From Nocardioides renjunii (GTDB lineage Bacteria > Actinomycetota > Actinomycetes > Propionibacteriales > Nocardioidaceae): a stretch of DNA of 64,000 nucleotides. The position numbers and the translations under genes were made by a program. A model generated the notes under the pieces. That model had not been told where the DNA came from. It worked only from the letters and a program-made list of their open reading frames with translations, and did not search any database. The stretch is from positions 3,658,001-3,722,000 of the forward strand of contig NZ_CP141058.1 in the NCBI RefSeq assembly GCF_034661175.1, in the 5' to 3' direction. Positions 16,931 to 24,745 of the stretch are shown here, piece by piece (position 1 is the first letter of the stretch; every line of letters begins with the position of its first letter).

Positions 16931-17809
16931 ATGTCCCTGTTCGTGCAGAGCCTGGTGCTGGGCATCCTGCTGGGTGGGCTCTACGCCCTCCTGGCAGCCG
17001 GCCTCACCCTCTACTTCGGCGTGATGCGCGTGGTGATGATCGCCCACTCGGCGTTCCTCATCCTCGCGGCCTACCTCGCCTGGTGGTTCACCGACCAGAC
17101 CGGTCTCGACCCGCTCCTGTCCCTGCTGGTGACCGTCCCCCTCTTCTTCGGGATGGGCGTCTTCATGCAGCGGGCGCTGATCAGCCGGCTGCGCCCGGCG
17201 ACGCTGACGATGATGTCGGTGCTGCTCACCTTCTCGATCGCTCTGGTGATCGAGGGCACCCTCGGCTTCGTCTTCAGCGGCACCCAGCGCCGCATCCGCC
17301 TGGACTACGGCGGGGCGAACTTCGAGATCGCCGGCGCCAACGTCGCGGTCGTCAAGCTGATCGCCTTCGGCCTCGCGGTCGTCTCGCTGGCGGCGCTGTT
17401 CCTGCTGATGAAGAAGACGCAGTTCGGCCAGGCCCTGCGGGCCACCATCCAGCACCCCGAGGCCGCCCGGCTGATCGGGATCAACACCGAGCGGGTCGCC
17501 GGCTACGGCTTCGGGCTCGGCCTCGCGACCGCCGCCATCGGCGGCACCGCGCTCGCCCTGGACTCCACGTTCTACCCCTCGCTCCACTGGCACTGGATCG
17601 GTCCCCTGATGGCGATCATCGTCGTCGGCGGGCTGGGCAGCATCCCGGGAGCGGCCATCGCCGCGATGGTGCTCGGCATGGGGCAGGCGCTCCTGCAGAT
17701 CCCGCTCGGGACGACGTGGGCCCAGACGTTCTTCTACATCGCGTTGTTCGCCACCTTGATGGTGCGACCGCAGGGATTCTTCGGAGGTCGTCTTGCCCAG
17801 CGCTTCTGA
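16931..17809 (+). CDS. ABC transporter permease, LivH type
   Basis: 292-residue inner-membrane permease with about eight hydrophobic segments, beginning LVLGILLGGLYALLAAGLTL, the standard LivH N terminus. The ATPase-contact segment is GGLGSIPGAAIAAMVLG near residue 237. ATG at 16931. The 3' end overlaps the next permease by 17 nt, showing one operon. Function: membrane pore of the importer served by the lipoprotein at 15612. Confidence 0.92.
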   Translation: MSLFVQSLVLGILLGGLYALLAAGLTLYFGVMRVVMIAHSAFLILAAYLAWWFTDQTGLDPLLSLLVTVPLFFGMGVFMQRALISRLRPATLTMMSVLLTFSIALVIEGTLGFVFSGTQRRIRLDYGGANFEIAGANVAVVKLIAFGLAVVSLAALFLLMKKTQFGQALRATIQHPEAARLIGINTERVAGYGFGLGLATAAIGGTALALDSTFYPSLHWHWIGPLMAIIVVGGLGSIPGAAIAAMVLGMGQALLQIPLGTTWAQTFFYIALFATLMVRPQGFFGGRLAQRF

Positions 17810-19025
17810 CACCACGACGGTGTCCACCCCTGACCAGCAGCCCACTCCGCAGCCCGTGACGGACTCCCGCAGCCGCGGGTCGATGGTCCTCAAGGCCGTC
17901 GCGCTGGTCGTGCTCGCCGCCGCCGTGCTGTCCTTCCCGTCGATGGCGGCCAACCCGTTCATCCTCTCGGTGGGCGTGGTGATCATGAGCTACGCCGTGC
18001 TCGCCACCTCGTGGAACTTCGTCGGCGGCTTCACCGGCTACATCTCGCTCGGCCACGCGGCGTACTCCGGCCTCGGGGCCTACGCCACCGGGCTGCTGAT
18101 CATCCACACCGACGTCAACCCGTGGATCGGCATGCTGCTCGCCGGCCTGCTCGTCGCCGCCATGGCCGTGCCCATCGGCATCGCCAGCCTCCGCGTCCGC
18201 GGTGCGTCCTTCGTGATCGTCTCGATCGCGCTGGTGCTGATCCTGCTGCTCGTCTTCCAGTCGTGGGGCTCCTTCACCGGCGGCTCCAACGGCCTGCGCG
18301 TGCCGCGTCCGTTCGGCCCCGAGGTGCTCCGTCCCGAGCAGCACGAGCGCTTCTTCTACCTCCACGCCGCCCTGCTCGCGGTGGCGCTGCTGGTGTGGTG
18401 GCTCATCGACCGCTCCCGCTTCGGCATGGGCCTCAAGGCGATCCGCGAGGACGAGGACAAGGCGCAGGCCCTCGGCGTGCCGACCTTCACCTACAAGCTC
18501 ATCGCGTTCGTCGTCTCGGCGTTCTTCACCGCGCTCGGTGGCGGGATGTACGCCCTGTGGTTCGGCTTCCTCGACCCGATCTTCCAGTTCTCGATCCTGG
18601 TCGGCTCCTACATGGTGCTGATGAGCCTGCTCGGCGGCATCCGCAGCCTGTTCGGCCCGTTCCTCGGCGCGGTGATCGTGGGATACGCCGTCGAGTACTT
18701 CAAGAACCAGTACGGCGACAGCCAGTTCCACCTCGTCGCCATGGGCATCCTCCTCGGCCTGGTCGTGCTCTTCATGCCCGACGGCATCATCCCGGCGGCC
18801 ACCAGCCTCGTCGACCGCTTCCGGCCGCAGCGCACCTCGATCCGCGAGGTCAGCGCCGCCGACCTCGCCGAGCAGCGGCGTACGTCGGACCCGGTGGCGG
18901 CGCGAGCCGACCAGCAGTCCCGGACCGACGACGGCACCGACGTGCCCGACGCGACCGCGGGGACCGGCACCGGAGCAGCCACCGACACCGACAGCCCCAC
19001 CGTCACGGAAGGAGCCCGCCGATGA
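17793..19025 (+). CDS. ABC transporter permease, LivM type
   Basis: 410 residues. TTG start at 17793 is chosen because GGAGG ends 5 nt upstream, inside the previous gene. A polar N-terminal 30 residues precede the membrane domain (VLKAVALVVLAAAVLSF ...); FVGGFTGYISLGHAAYSGLGAY and GGMYALW are LivM hallmarks, and LLGGIRSLFGPFLGA is the ATPase contact. The last about 75 residues (Ala, Asp and Thr rich, T-D-T-D repeats) are a cytoplasmic low-complexity tail longer than in most LivM proteins. Ends in ATGA overlap with the first ATPase gene. Confidence 0.92.
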   Translation: MPSASDTTTVSTPDQQPTPQPVTDSRSRGSMVLKAVALVVLAAAVLSFPSMAANPFILSVGVVIMSYAVLATSWNFVGGFTGYISLGHAAYSGLGAYATGLLIIHTDVNPWIGMLLAGLLVAAMAVPIGIASLRVRGASFVIVSIALVLILLLVFQSWGSFTGGSNGLRVPRPFGPEVLRPEQHERFFYLHAALLAVALLVWWLIDRSRFGMGLKAIREDEDKAQALGVPTFTYKLIAFVVSAFFTALGGGMYALWFGFLDPIFQFSILVGSYMVLMSLLGGIRSLFGPFLGAVIVGYAVEYFKNQYGDSQFHLVAMGILLGLVVLFMPDGIIPAATSLVDRFRPQRTSIREVSAADLAEQRRTSDPVAARADQQSRTDDGTDVPDATAGTGTGAATDTDSPTVTEGARR

Positions 19026-19801
19026 CCGCCACCAGCGAGGCCACCGGCCCGGCCGCCGCCACCCCGACGACGCCCAACCTGGCGACCGTCGACCTCAAGA
19101 AGTCCTTCGGCGGCGTGCACGCGGTCGACGGCGCGAGCGTGACCTTCCACCACGGCAAGGTCAACGCGCTCATCGGGCCCAACGGCTCGGGCAAGACGAC
19201 GTTCTTCAACTGCGTCACCGGGATGATCAAGCCCGACTCCGGCTCGGTGAGCTACCTCGGCTCCGACATCACCGGCAAGGCGCCGCACCGGATCGCGCGG
19301 GCCGGCATCGGGCGCAGCTTCCAGCTGTGCCGGGTCTTCCCCCGGATGACGGTGATGGAGAACATGCTCGTCGCCGTCCGGTCGACGTCGCTGCGCCGTC
19401 AGCTCGCGTCGTCCCGCGACCCCGAGGAGCTCGACCGCGCCCGCGGCCTGCTGGCCCGGGTGGGCATCGAGCACCTCGAGCACTCCCTGGCCCGTGACAT
19501 CTCCTACGGCCAGCAGAAGCTGCTCGAGCTCGCCGGCGTGCTGATGGGCGACCCCGACACGATCATGCTCGACGAGCCCGCCGGCGGCGTGAACCCGGCG
19601 CTCATCGACCGGATCGCCAACCTGGTCCGCTCGCTCAACGCCGAGGGCAAGACGTTCATCGTCGTCGAGCACAACATGGAGCTGGTGATGAGCCTCTCCG
19701 ACCACGTCGTGGTCTTCGACCGCGGCCGCCCGATCTGCGAGGGCACCCCGACGGTCGTGCAGAGCGACCCCCGAGTCCTGGAGGCCTACCTTGGCATCTG
19801 A
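19022..19801 (+). CDS. ABC transporter ATP-binding protein, LivG type
   Basis: 259-residue cytoplasmic ATPase. Walker A GPNGSGKT near residue 55, Q-loop RSFQLCRVFP near 97, signature SYGQQKLLELA near 160 (LSGGQ replaced by ISYGQ, common in LivG), Walker B TIMLDEPAGG near 180 and switch His in VVEHNMEL near 216. ATG 19022 overlaps the permease stop (ATGA). Works with the LivF-type ATPase directly downstream as the heterodimeric motor. Confidence 0.93.
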   Translation: MTATSEATGPAAATPTTPNLATVDLKKSFGGVHAVDGASVTFHHGKVNALIGPNGSGKTTFFNCVTGMIKPDSGSVSYLGSDITGKAPHRIARAGIGRSFQLCRVFPRMTVMENMLVAVRSTSLRRQLASSRDPEELDRARGLLARVGIEHLEHSLARDISYGQQKLLELAGVLMGDPDTIMLDEPAGGVNPALIDRIANLVRSLNAEGKTFIVVEHNMELVMSLSDHVVVFDRGRPICEGTPTVVQSDPRVLEAYLGI

Positions 19802-20588
19802 ACCGGCCCACCGAGCAGCACCTGCCGACGCCCCCGGCGCCCCGGAGCAGGAGTACCTCCTCGAGCTCACCGACATCGAGGCCGGCTACGGCCGCGCCGC
19901 GCTCGTCCTGCGCGGCCTCACCGTGAAGGTCCCGCCGGCCACGGTCGTGTGCCTCGTCGGACCCAACGGCGCCGGCAAGTCCACGGTCCTCAAGGTCGCG
20001 AGCGGCATGCTCACCCCGCGCTCCGGCACGATCAAGGTCGCCGGCAAGGACGTCACGAAGAACTCGCCGCAGCAGATGCTGACCGCCGGGCTCTCCCACG
20101 TCCTGCAGGGGCACAGCGTCTTCAAGGAGATGACGGTCGAGGAGAACGTCCGCCTCGGCGCCTACTCGGTCAAGGACAAGAGCGAGGTCGCCGACCGCAT
20201 CGACTTCGTCAAGTCGCTCTTCCCGGTGGTCGCCGACCGCTGGAACGCCCTCGCCGGGGCGCTGTCCGGCGGCCAGCAGAAGCAGGTCGAGTTCGCCCGC
20301 TCGCTGATGGTGAGCCCGCGGGTCGTGCTGCTCGACGAGCCGTCGATGGGGCTGGACCCCAAGGCCACGGGCACCGTCTTCGAGCAGGTCGTGCGGATGC
20401 GCGACGCCGGCACCGCGGTGCTCCTCGTGGAGCAGAACGCGCGCCGGGCGCTGGAGACCGCCGACCTCGGCTGCGTGCTCGACCTGGGCCGGGTGCACAT
20501 CTCCGGCCCGGCCGACGAGCTGCTGCGCGACCCGCAGCTGGCCGCGCTCTACCTGGGTGGCCGTCCTGCGGCCGCGCCCACCACCTGA
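19791..20588 (+). CDS. ABC transporter ATP-binding protein, LivF type
   Basis: 265 residues. TTG start at 19791 overlaps the preceding gene by 11 nt and leads into MASEPAHRAAPADA, a polar tail before the ATPase domain (YLLELTDIEAGYG). Walker A GPNGAGKST near 59, signature LSGGQQKQVEFARSL near 160, Walker B VLLDEPSMGLDPK near 179, switch LLVEQNA near 212. Completes the five-protein importer. The short intergenic gap (43 bp) to the oxidoreductase indicates cotranscription with the catabolic genes. Confidence 0.93.
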   Translation: MASEPAHRAAPADAPGAPEQEYLLELTDIEAGYGRAALVLRGLTVKVPPATVVCLVGPNGAGKSTVLKVASGMLTPRSGTIKVAGKDVTKNSPQQMLTAGLSHVLQGHSVFKEMTVEENVRLGAYSVKDKSEVADRIDFVKSLFPVVADRWNALAGALSGGQQKQVEFARSLMVSPRVVLLDEPSMGLDPKATGTVFEQVVRMRDAGTAVLLVEQNARRALETADLGCVLDLGRVHISGPADELLRDPQLAALYLGGRPAAAPTT

Positions 20589-20631
20589 CCAGCACCACCG
20601 ACCAGTCGACCGCACGACGTGAGGACCCGCC

Positions 20632-21783
20632 ATGCCTGACCGCACCTCCGACCCGACCTACCGCATCCTCATGAACGGCGTCACCGGCCGCATGGGCTAC
20701 CGCCAGCACCTGCTGCGCTCGATCCTCGCCATCCGCGACGACGGCGGCATCGCGCTGCCGGACGGCACCCGCCTGCAGGTCGAGCCGGTCCTGCTCGGCC
20801 GCAACGCCGACAAGCTGGCCCGGCTCGCCGACCAGCACCAGATCACCGACTGGTCGACCGACCTCGACACCGCGCTGGCCGAGGACCCGGCCCCGATCTA
20901 CTTCGACTCGCAGGTCACCAGCGAGCGCAAGAAGGCCATCCTCAAGGCCGCCGCCGCCGGCAAGCACGTCTTCACCGAGAAGCCGATCGCCGAGACCGTC
21001 GCCGAGGGCCAGGAGCTCGTCGACGCCGCCGAGCGCCACGGCATCATCAACGGGGTCGTGCACGACAAGCTCTACCTGCCCGGCCTGATGAAGCTCAAGC
21101 GGTTGGTCGACTCCGGCTACTTCGGCCGGATCCTCTCGGTCCGCGGCGAGTTCGGCTACTGGGTCTTCGAGGGCGACTACCTCCCCGCCCAGCGGCCCAG
21201 CTGGAACTACCGCGCCCAGGACGGCGGCGGGATGGTCCTCGACATGTTCTGCCACTGGAACTACGTGCTGGAGAACCTCTTCGGAGCCGTCGAGGCCGTC
21301 ACCGCCAAGGCGGTCACCCACATCCCCGAGCGGTGGGACGAGAACGGCGAGCGCTACGACGCCACGGCCGACGACGCGGCGTACGCCATCTTCGAGCTGG
21401 CCGGCGGCATCATCGCCCAGGTCAACTCGTCGTGGGCCGTGCGCGTCGAGCGCAAGGAGCTCGTGGAGTTCCAGGTCGACGGCACCCATGGCTCGGCGGT
21501 CGCCGGGCTGTTCAACTGCCGCATCCAGCCGCGCGAGTCGACCCCGATGCCGGTGTGGAACCCCGACCTGCCCACCACGGAGGACTTCCGCGGCCAGTGG
21601 CGCGAGATCCCCGACAACCAGGTGTTCCGCAACGGGTTCCGGGCGCAGTGGGAGCAGTTCCTGCTCGACGTGCACGCGGGTCGGCCGCACGCCTACGACT
21701 TCTCCGCCGGCGTGCGCGGGCTCGAGCTCGTCGACGCCGGCCTGACGTCGTCGGCCGAGGGCCGGCGGGTGGCGCTGCGATGA
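20632..21783 (+). CDS. Gfo/Idh/MocA family sugar oxidoreductase
   Basis: 383-residue NAD(P)-dependent oxidoreductase. N-terminal Rossmann start YRILMNGVTGRMGYRQH is unusual in having TGRMG instead of GxGxxG. The catalytic EKP is in VFTEKPIAET (near residue 123); the C-terminal alpha/beta domain contains WNYRAQDGGGMVLDMFCHW, with the His expected at the active site. Family members oxidise or reduce a sugar or cyclitol hydroxyl, often at C3. Its ATG is 43 bp after the transporter operon and its stop overlaps the next gene (ATGA), so it is part of the pathway. Confidence 0.9.
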   Translation: MPDRTSDPTYRILMNGVTGRMGYRQHLLRSILAIRDDGGIALPDGTRLQVEPVLLGRNADKLARLADQHQITDWSTDLDTALAEDPAPIYFDSQVTSERKKAILKAAAAGKHVFTEKPIAETVAEGQELVDAAERHGIINGVVHDKLYLPGLMKLKRLVDSGYFGRILSVRGEFGYWVFEGDYLPAQRPSWNYRAQDGGGMVLDMFCHWNYVLENLFGAVEAVTAKAVTHIPERWDENGERYDATADDAAYAIFELAGGIIAQVNSSWAVRVERKELVEFQVDGTHGSAVAGLFNCRIQPRESTPMPVWNPDLPTTEDFRGQWREIPDNQVFRNGFRAQWEQFLLDVHAGRPHAYDFSAGVRGLELVDAGLTSSAEGRRVALR

Positions 21784-22943
21784 GCCCTGCGAGCGTCGAC
21801 GTCCCGCTCGCCGACGGCGGGTGGCACACCGTCACCCTCAGCGAGCCGCGTCAGTGGAAGGACCACCCGGGCCCCTACGCCGAGCGCGTCGCGTTCGCGG
21901 CCGCCCACGTCGTCGCCGACCCGCGCGGCGAGAACGTCCCGGGCGCCGCCGCGGTCGTCGACTGGGACTCCACCCTGGCCTTCCGCCGCGAGCTGTTCCG
22001 CTACGGCTTCGGCGTCGCCGAGGCGATGGACACCGCACAGCGCAACATGGGGCTGGACTGGCGCGCGGTGCAGGAGCTCGTGCGCCGCAGCGCCGAGCAG
22101 GCCCGCGAGTACGACGCGCGGATCGCCTCGGGCGCCGGCACCGACCACGTCGGCGCGGTCACCACGGTCGACGAGGTGCGGGCGGCGTACGCCGAGCAGG
22201 TCGAGTTCGTCCAGTCGACCGGCTCCCAGGTCATCCTCATGGCCTCGCGCCAGCTGGCCGCCGTGGCAGCAGGTCCCGACGACTACCTGTCGGTCTACGC
22301 CGAGCTGCTCGAGCAGGTCCGCGAGCCAGTGGTCCTGCACTGGCTGGGCGAGGCGTTCGACCCGCAGCTGCGGGGCTACTGGGGCTCGGCCGACGTCGAG
22401 GCGGCCACCGCGACGTTCCTCGACCTGGTCCGCGCCCACGCGGACAAGGTCGACGGCGTCAAGGTGTCGCTGCTCTCGGCGGACCACGAGACGGGCCTGC
22501 GCGCCGCGCTACCCGCGGGCGTCCGGCTCTACACCGGCGACGACTTCAACTACCCCGAGCTCATCCGCGGCGACGGCACCCACCACTCCGACGCGCTGCT
22601 CGGCGCCTTCGCCGCGATCGCCCCCGCCGCGTCGGCGGCGCTGACGGCGCTCGACGACGGCGACCTGGCGACGTACGACGCCGAGATGGCGCCGACGCTG
22701 CCGCTCTCACGGCACGTCTTCGAGGCCCCCACCTACTACTACAAGACGGGGATCGCGTTCCTGTCGTGGCTCTGCGGGCACCAGCCCGGGTTCACCATGG
22801 TGGGCGGCCTGCAGTCGGCACGCAGCGCGGTGCACCTAGGCCGGCTGTTCACGCTGGCCGACGAGGCGCGGCTGCTGCCGGACCCGGAGCTGGCGGCGCA
22901 CCGGATGCGCGTGTGGCTCGAGGGCGCGGGGCTGGCGCGATGA
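21780..22943 (+). CDS. DUF993 dihydrodipicolinate synthase-like lyase
   Basis: 387-residue TIM-barrel protein of the DUF993 group, which is related to DapA-like class I aldolases. The likely Schiff-base Lys is in DGVKVSLLSADHE (near residue 229). GDDFNYPEL and GLQSARS are conserved in the family. ATG at 21780 overlaps the upstream stop; an upstream in-frame extension lies wholly inside the oxidoreductase gene and is rejected. Placed between an oxidoreductase and an isomerase-like protein, it may split an oxidised sugar acid to pyruvate plus an aldehyde; the reaction is an inference. Confidence 0.82.
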   Translation: MSPASVDVPLADGGWHTVTLSEPRQWKDHPGPYAERVAFAAAHVVADPRGENVPGAAAVVDWDSTLAFRRELFRYGFGVAEAMDTAQRNMGLDWRAVQELVRRSAEQAREYDARIASGAGTDHVGAVTTVDEVRAAYAEQVEFVQSTGSQVILMASRQLAAVAAGPDDYLSVYAELLEQVREPVVLHWLGEAFDPQLRGYWGSADVEAATATFLDLVRAHADKVDGVKVSLLSADHETGLRAALPAGVRLYTGDDFNYPELIRGDGTHHSDALLGAFAAIAPAASAALTALDDGDLATYDAEMAPTLPLSRHVFEAPTYYYKTGIAFLSWLCGHQPGFTMVGGLQSARSAVHLGRLFTLADEARLLPDPELAAHRMRVWLEGAGLAR

Positions 22944-23866
22944 CGACGGACGAGGCGGTCGGCCAGCGGATCGACGCGGCGCTCGACGTCCCGTCGGGCT
23001 CGCCCGCCCGCGTGGACACGCCCCGCCCGGGCGACCCGCGCCTGGCCCGGCTCTCCCTGAACCAGAAGACGGTGGACGGCTGGAGCCTGCGCGAGGCGGT
23101 CGACGGCTGCGTCGCCGCCGGGCTCCCGGCGATCGGCACCTGGCGCGAGCCGGTCGCCGAGGTCGGCGTCGAGACGGCAGGGCGCTGGATCCGCGACGCC
23201 GGCCTGCGGGTGTCGTCGGTGTGCCGGGGCGGCTTCTTCACCGGGGCCGGCGACCTGTCACGCTCCGAGCGCCACGACGACAACCGCCGCGCGCTGGACG
23301 AGGCGGCCACCCTCGGCGCGCCCTGCCTGGTGCTGGTGCCCGGTGGGCTGCCGGCCGGCGACCGCGACCTGCGTGCCGCGCGCGACCGCGCGGCGGCCGC
23401 GGTCGAGGCGCTGGTGCCGCACGCCCTCGAGGTCGGCGTCCGGCTGGCGATCGAGCCGATGCACCCGATCTTCGCCGCCGACCGCGGCGTCGTCTCGACG
23501 CTGGCACAGGCGCTCGACATCGCCGAGCCGCTGCCCGCCGAGGCCGTCGGCGTCGTGGTCGACACCTTCCACGTGTGGTGGGAGCCCGGCGTGGAGGACC
23601 AGATCGCCCGCGCGGGCGGGCGCATCGCGTCCTACCAGGTCTGCGAGTGGATCACCCCGCTGCCGCCGGACGCCCTCCTGTCACGCGGGATGATGGGCGA
23701 CGGACACATCGACTTCGCGCACCTCACCTCCCTCGTCACGGCCGCCGGCTACAGCGGCGACGTCGAGGTCGAGATCTTCAACGCCGACGTGTGGGCCGCC
23801 CCCGGCCGCGACGTCGTCGAGACGCTCGCGCGTCGCTACGTCGAGCTCGTGGAGCCGCACCTGTAG
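22940..23866 (+). CDS. Sugar phosphate isomerase/epimerase-like TIM-barrel protein
   Basis: 308-residue AP-endonuclease-2/xylose-isomerase-like barrel. Metal-binding positions are seen in AIEPMHP (Glu, His near residue 174), VVDTFHVWWEP (Asp, His near 210), VCEW (Glu near 235), GDGHIDF (near 254) and VEVEIF (Glu near 276). ATG 22940 overlaps the DUF993 stop. Members of this fold work as epimerases, isomerases, or as lyases on 3-keto-glycosides, where they are often paired with a Gfo/Idh enzyme as here. Substrate not determined. Confidence 0.85.
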   Translation: MTTDEAVGQRIDAALDVPSGSPARVDTPRPGDPRLARLSLNQKTVDGWSLREAVDGCVAAGLPAIGTWREPVAEVGVETAGRWIRDAGLRVSSVCRGGFFTGAGDLSRSERHDDNRRALDEAATLGAPCLVLVPGGLPAGDRDLRAARDRAAAAVEALVPHALEVGVRLAIEPMHPIFAADRGVVSTLAQALDIAEPLPAEAVGVVVDTFHVWWEPGVEDQIARAGGRIASYQVCEWITPLPPDALLSRGMMGDGHIDFAHLTSLVTAAGYSGDVEVEIFNADVWAAPGRDVVETLARRYVELVEPHL

Positions 23867-23915
23867 GCACCGCCCGCACGTCCCCTGCACTCACTCGGAA
23901 CAGGAAAGGGAGCAC

Positions 23916-24623
23916 ATGCACATGCGAAGAAGCACCACCGCCCTGCTCGCGGGCGCGCTCGCCCTCTGGCCGGCCACGGCCTCGGCCGCGCCCGACGACG
24001 ACCCCGGCGGGCCGGCGTACCACCACGTCACCGCCCCGGCCACGCCCCAGCACTGGGACCCGCTGACCGACGAGCTCTGGGACTACCGGGGCAACCAGCT
24101 GGTCCTCACCCGTGCGGGCACCAACCCCAACGACGGCGCCCGGCGGCCGTTCGAGTACGCCATTGTCACCAAGGGTCCCGAGCTCGCCGACGTGAGCATC
24201 ACCGCCGAGGTGCGCCTCGACGAGTCGGTCACGGTCAGCAACCGCGACGTCGTGGTGATCTGGAACTACCAAGGCCCCAAGCGCTTCTACTACGCGCACT
24301 TCTCGCAGGACAACACGATCTATCCCCACAACGGGATCTTCGTCGTGGACAACGCCGACCGCCGCCGCATCGACGACCAGTGGACCGGCTCCGTGGGCGC
24401 ACCGCCCGCGGTGACCGACGCCGACTGGCACGACGTACGCGTCGACTACTCCGCGACGACCGGCGCGATCGCCGTCTTCGTCGACGGCGCCGACGAGCCG
24501 CTCATGACCGCCACCGACCGCACCTTCAGCGGTGGTCGCGTCGGCTTCGGCTCGTTCGACAACTTCGGCCGCACCCGCCACTTCCGCGCGGTCGGCACGG
24601 CAGCGAGCAGCGCCACGCCGTGA
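23916..24623 (+). CDS. Secreted LamG/DUF1080-like domain protein
   Basis: 235 residues with a clear signal peptide (HMRRSTTALLAGALALWPATASA, cleavage likely after ASA). The mature part is a concanavalin-like beta sandwich: VSITAEVRLDESVTVSNRD, FYYAHFSQD, WHDVRVDYSATTG and GRVGFGSFD follow the order seen in LamG and 3-keto-disaccharide hydrolase (DUF1080) domains. AGGAAAGGGAG precedes ATG 23916; ATG 23922 is an alternative start. It is 49 bp after the catabolic genes and followed by a strong terminator, so probably the last gene of that transcript. Enzyme versus binding role cannot be settled from sequence. Confidence 0.75.
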   Translation: MHMRRSTTALLAGALALWPATASAAPDDDPGGPAYHHVTAPATPQHWDPLTDELWDYRGNQLVLTRAGTNPNDGARRPFEYAIVTKGPELADVSITAEVRLDESVTVSNRDVVVIWNYQGPKRFYYAHFSQDNTIYPHNGIFVVDNADRRRIDDQWTGSVGAPPAVTDADWHDVRVDYSATTGAIAVFVDGADEPLMTATDRTFSGGRVGFGSFDNFGRTRHFRAVGTAASSATP

Positions 24624-24639
24624 CCGCCCCCTGATCCCC

Positions 24640-24672
24640 GTCGGTCCCCGGTCTGATCCCGGGGACCGACGA
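24640..24672 (+). terminator. Terminator hairpin of the catabolic operon
   Basis: CGTCGGTCCCCGG (24640-24652) and CCGGGGACCGACG (24660-24672) form a perfect 13-bp stem with a 7-nt loop, 17 nt after the stop of the LamG-like protein. No T-run follows. Confidence 0.75.
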
Positions 24673-24745
24673 GGGCTGCCACGGTCCCGGCCAAGGAAGC
24701 CGCGGCAGCAGTTGTCTCCAACCACCTCAACAGTAGGGACACCCC

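Noticed and set aside
15612..20588. Branched-chain amino acid transporter livKHMGF
   Set aside because: The fold matches, but LacI control and continuous linkage to sugar-type enzymes make an amino acid substrate unlikely; gene symbols were withheld.
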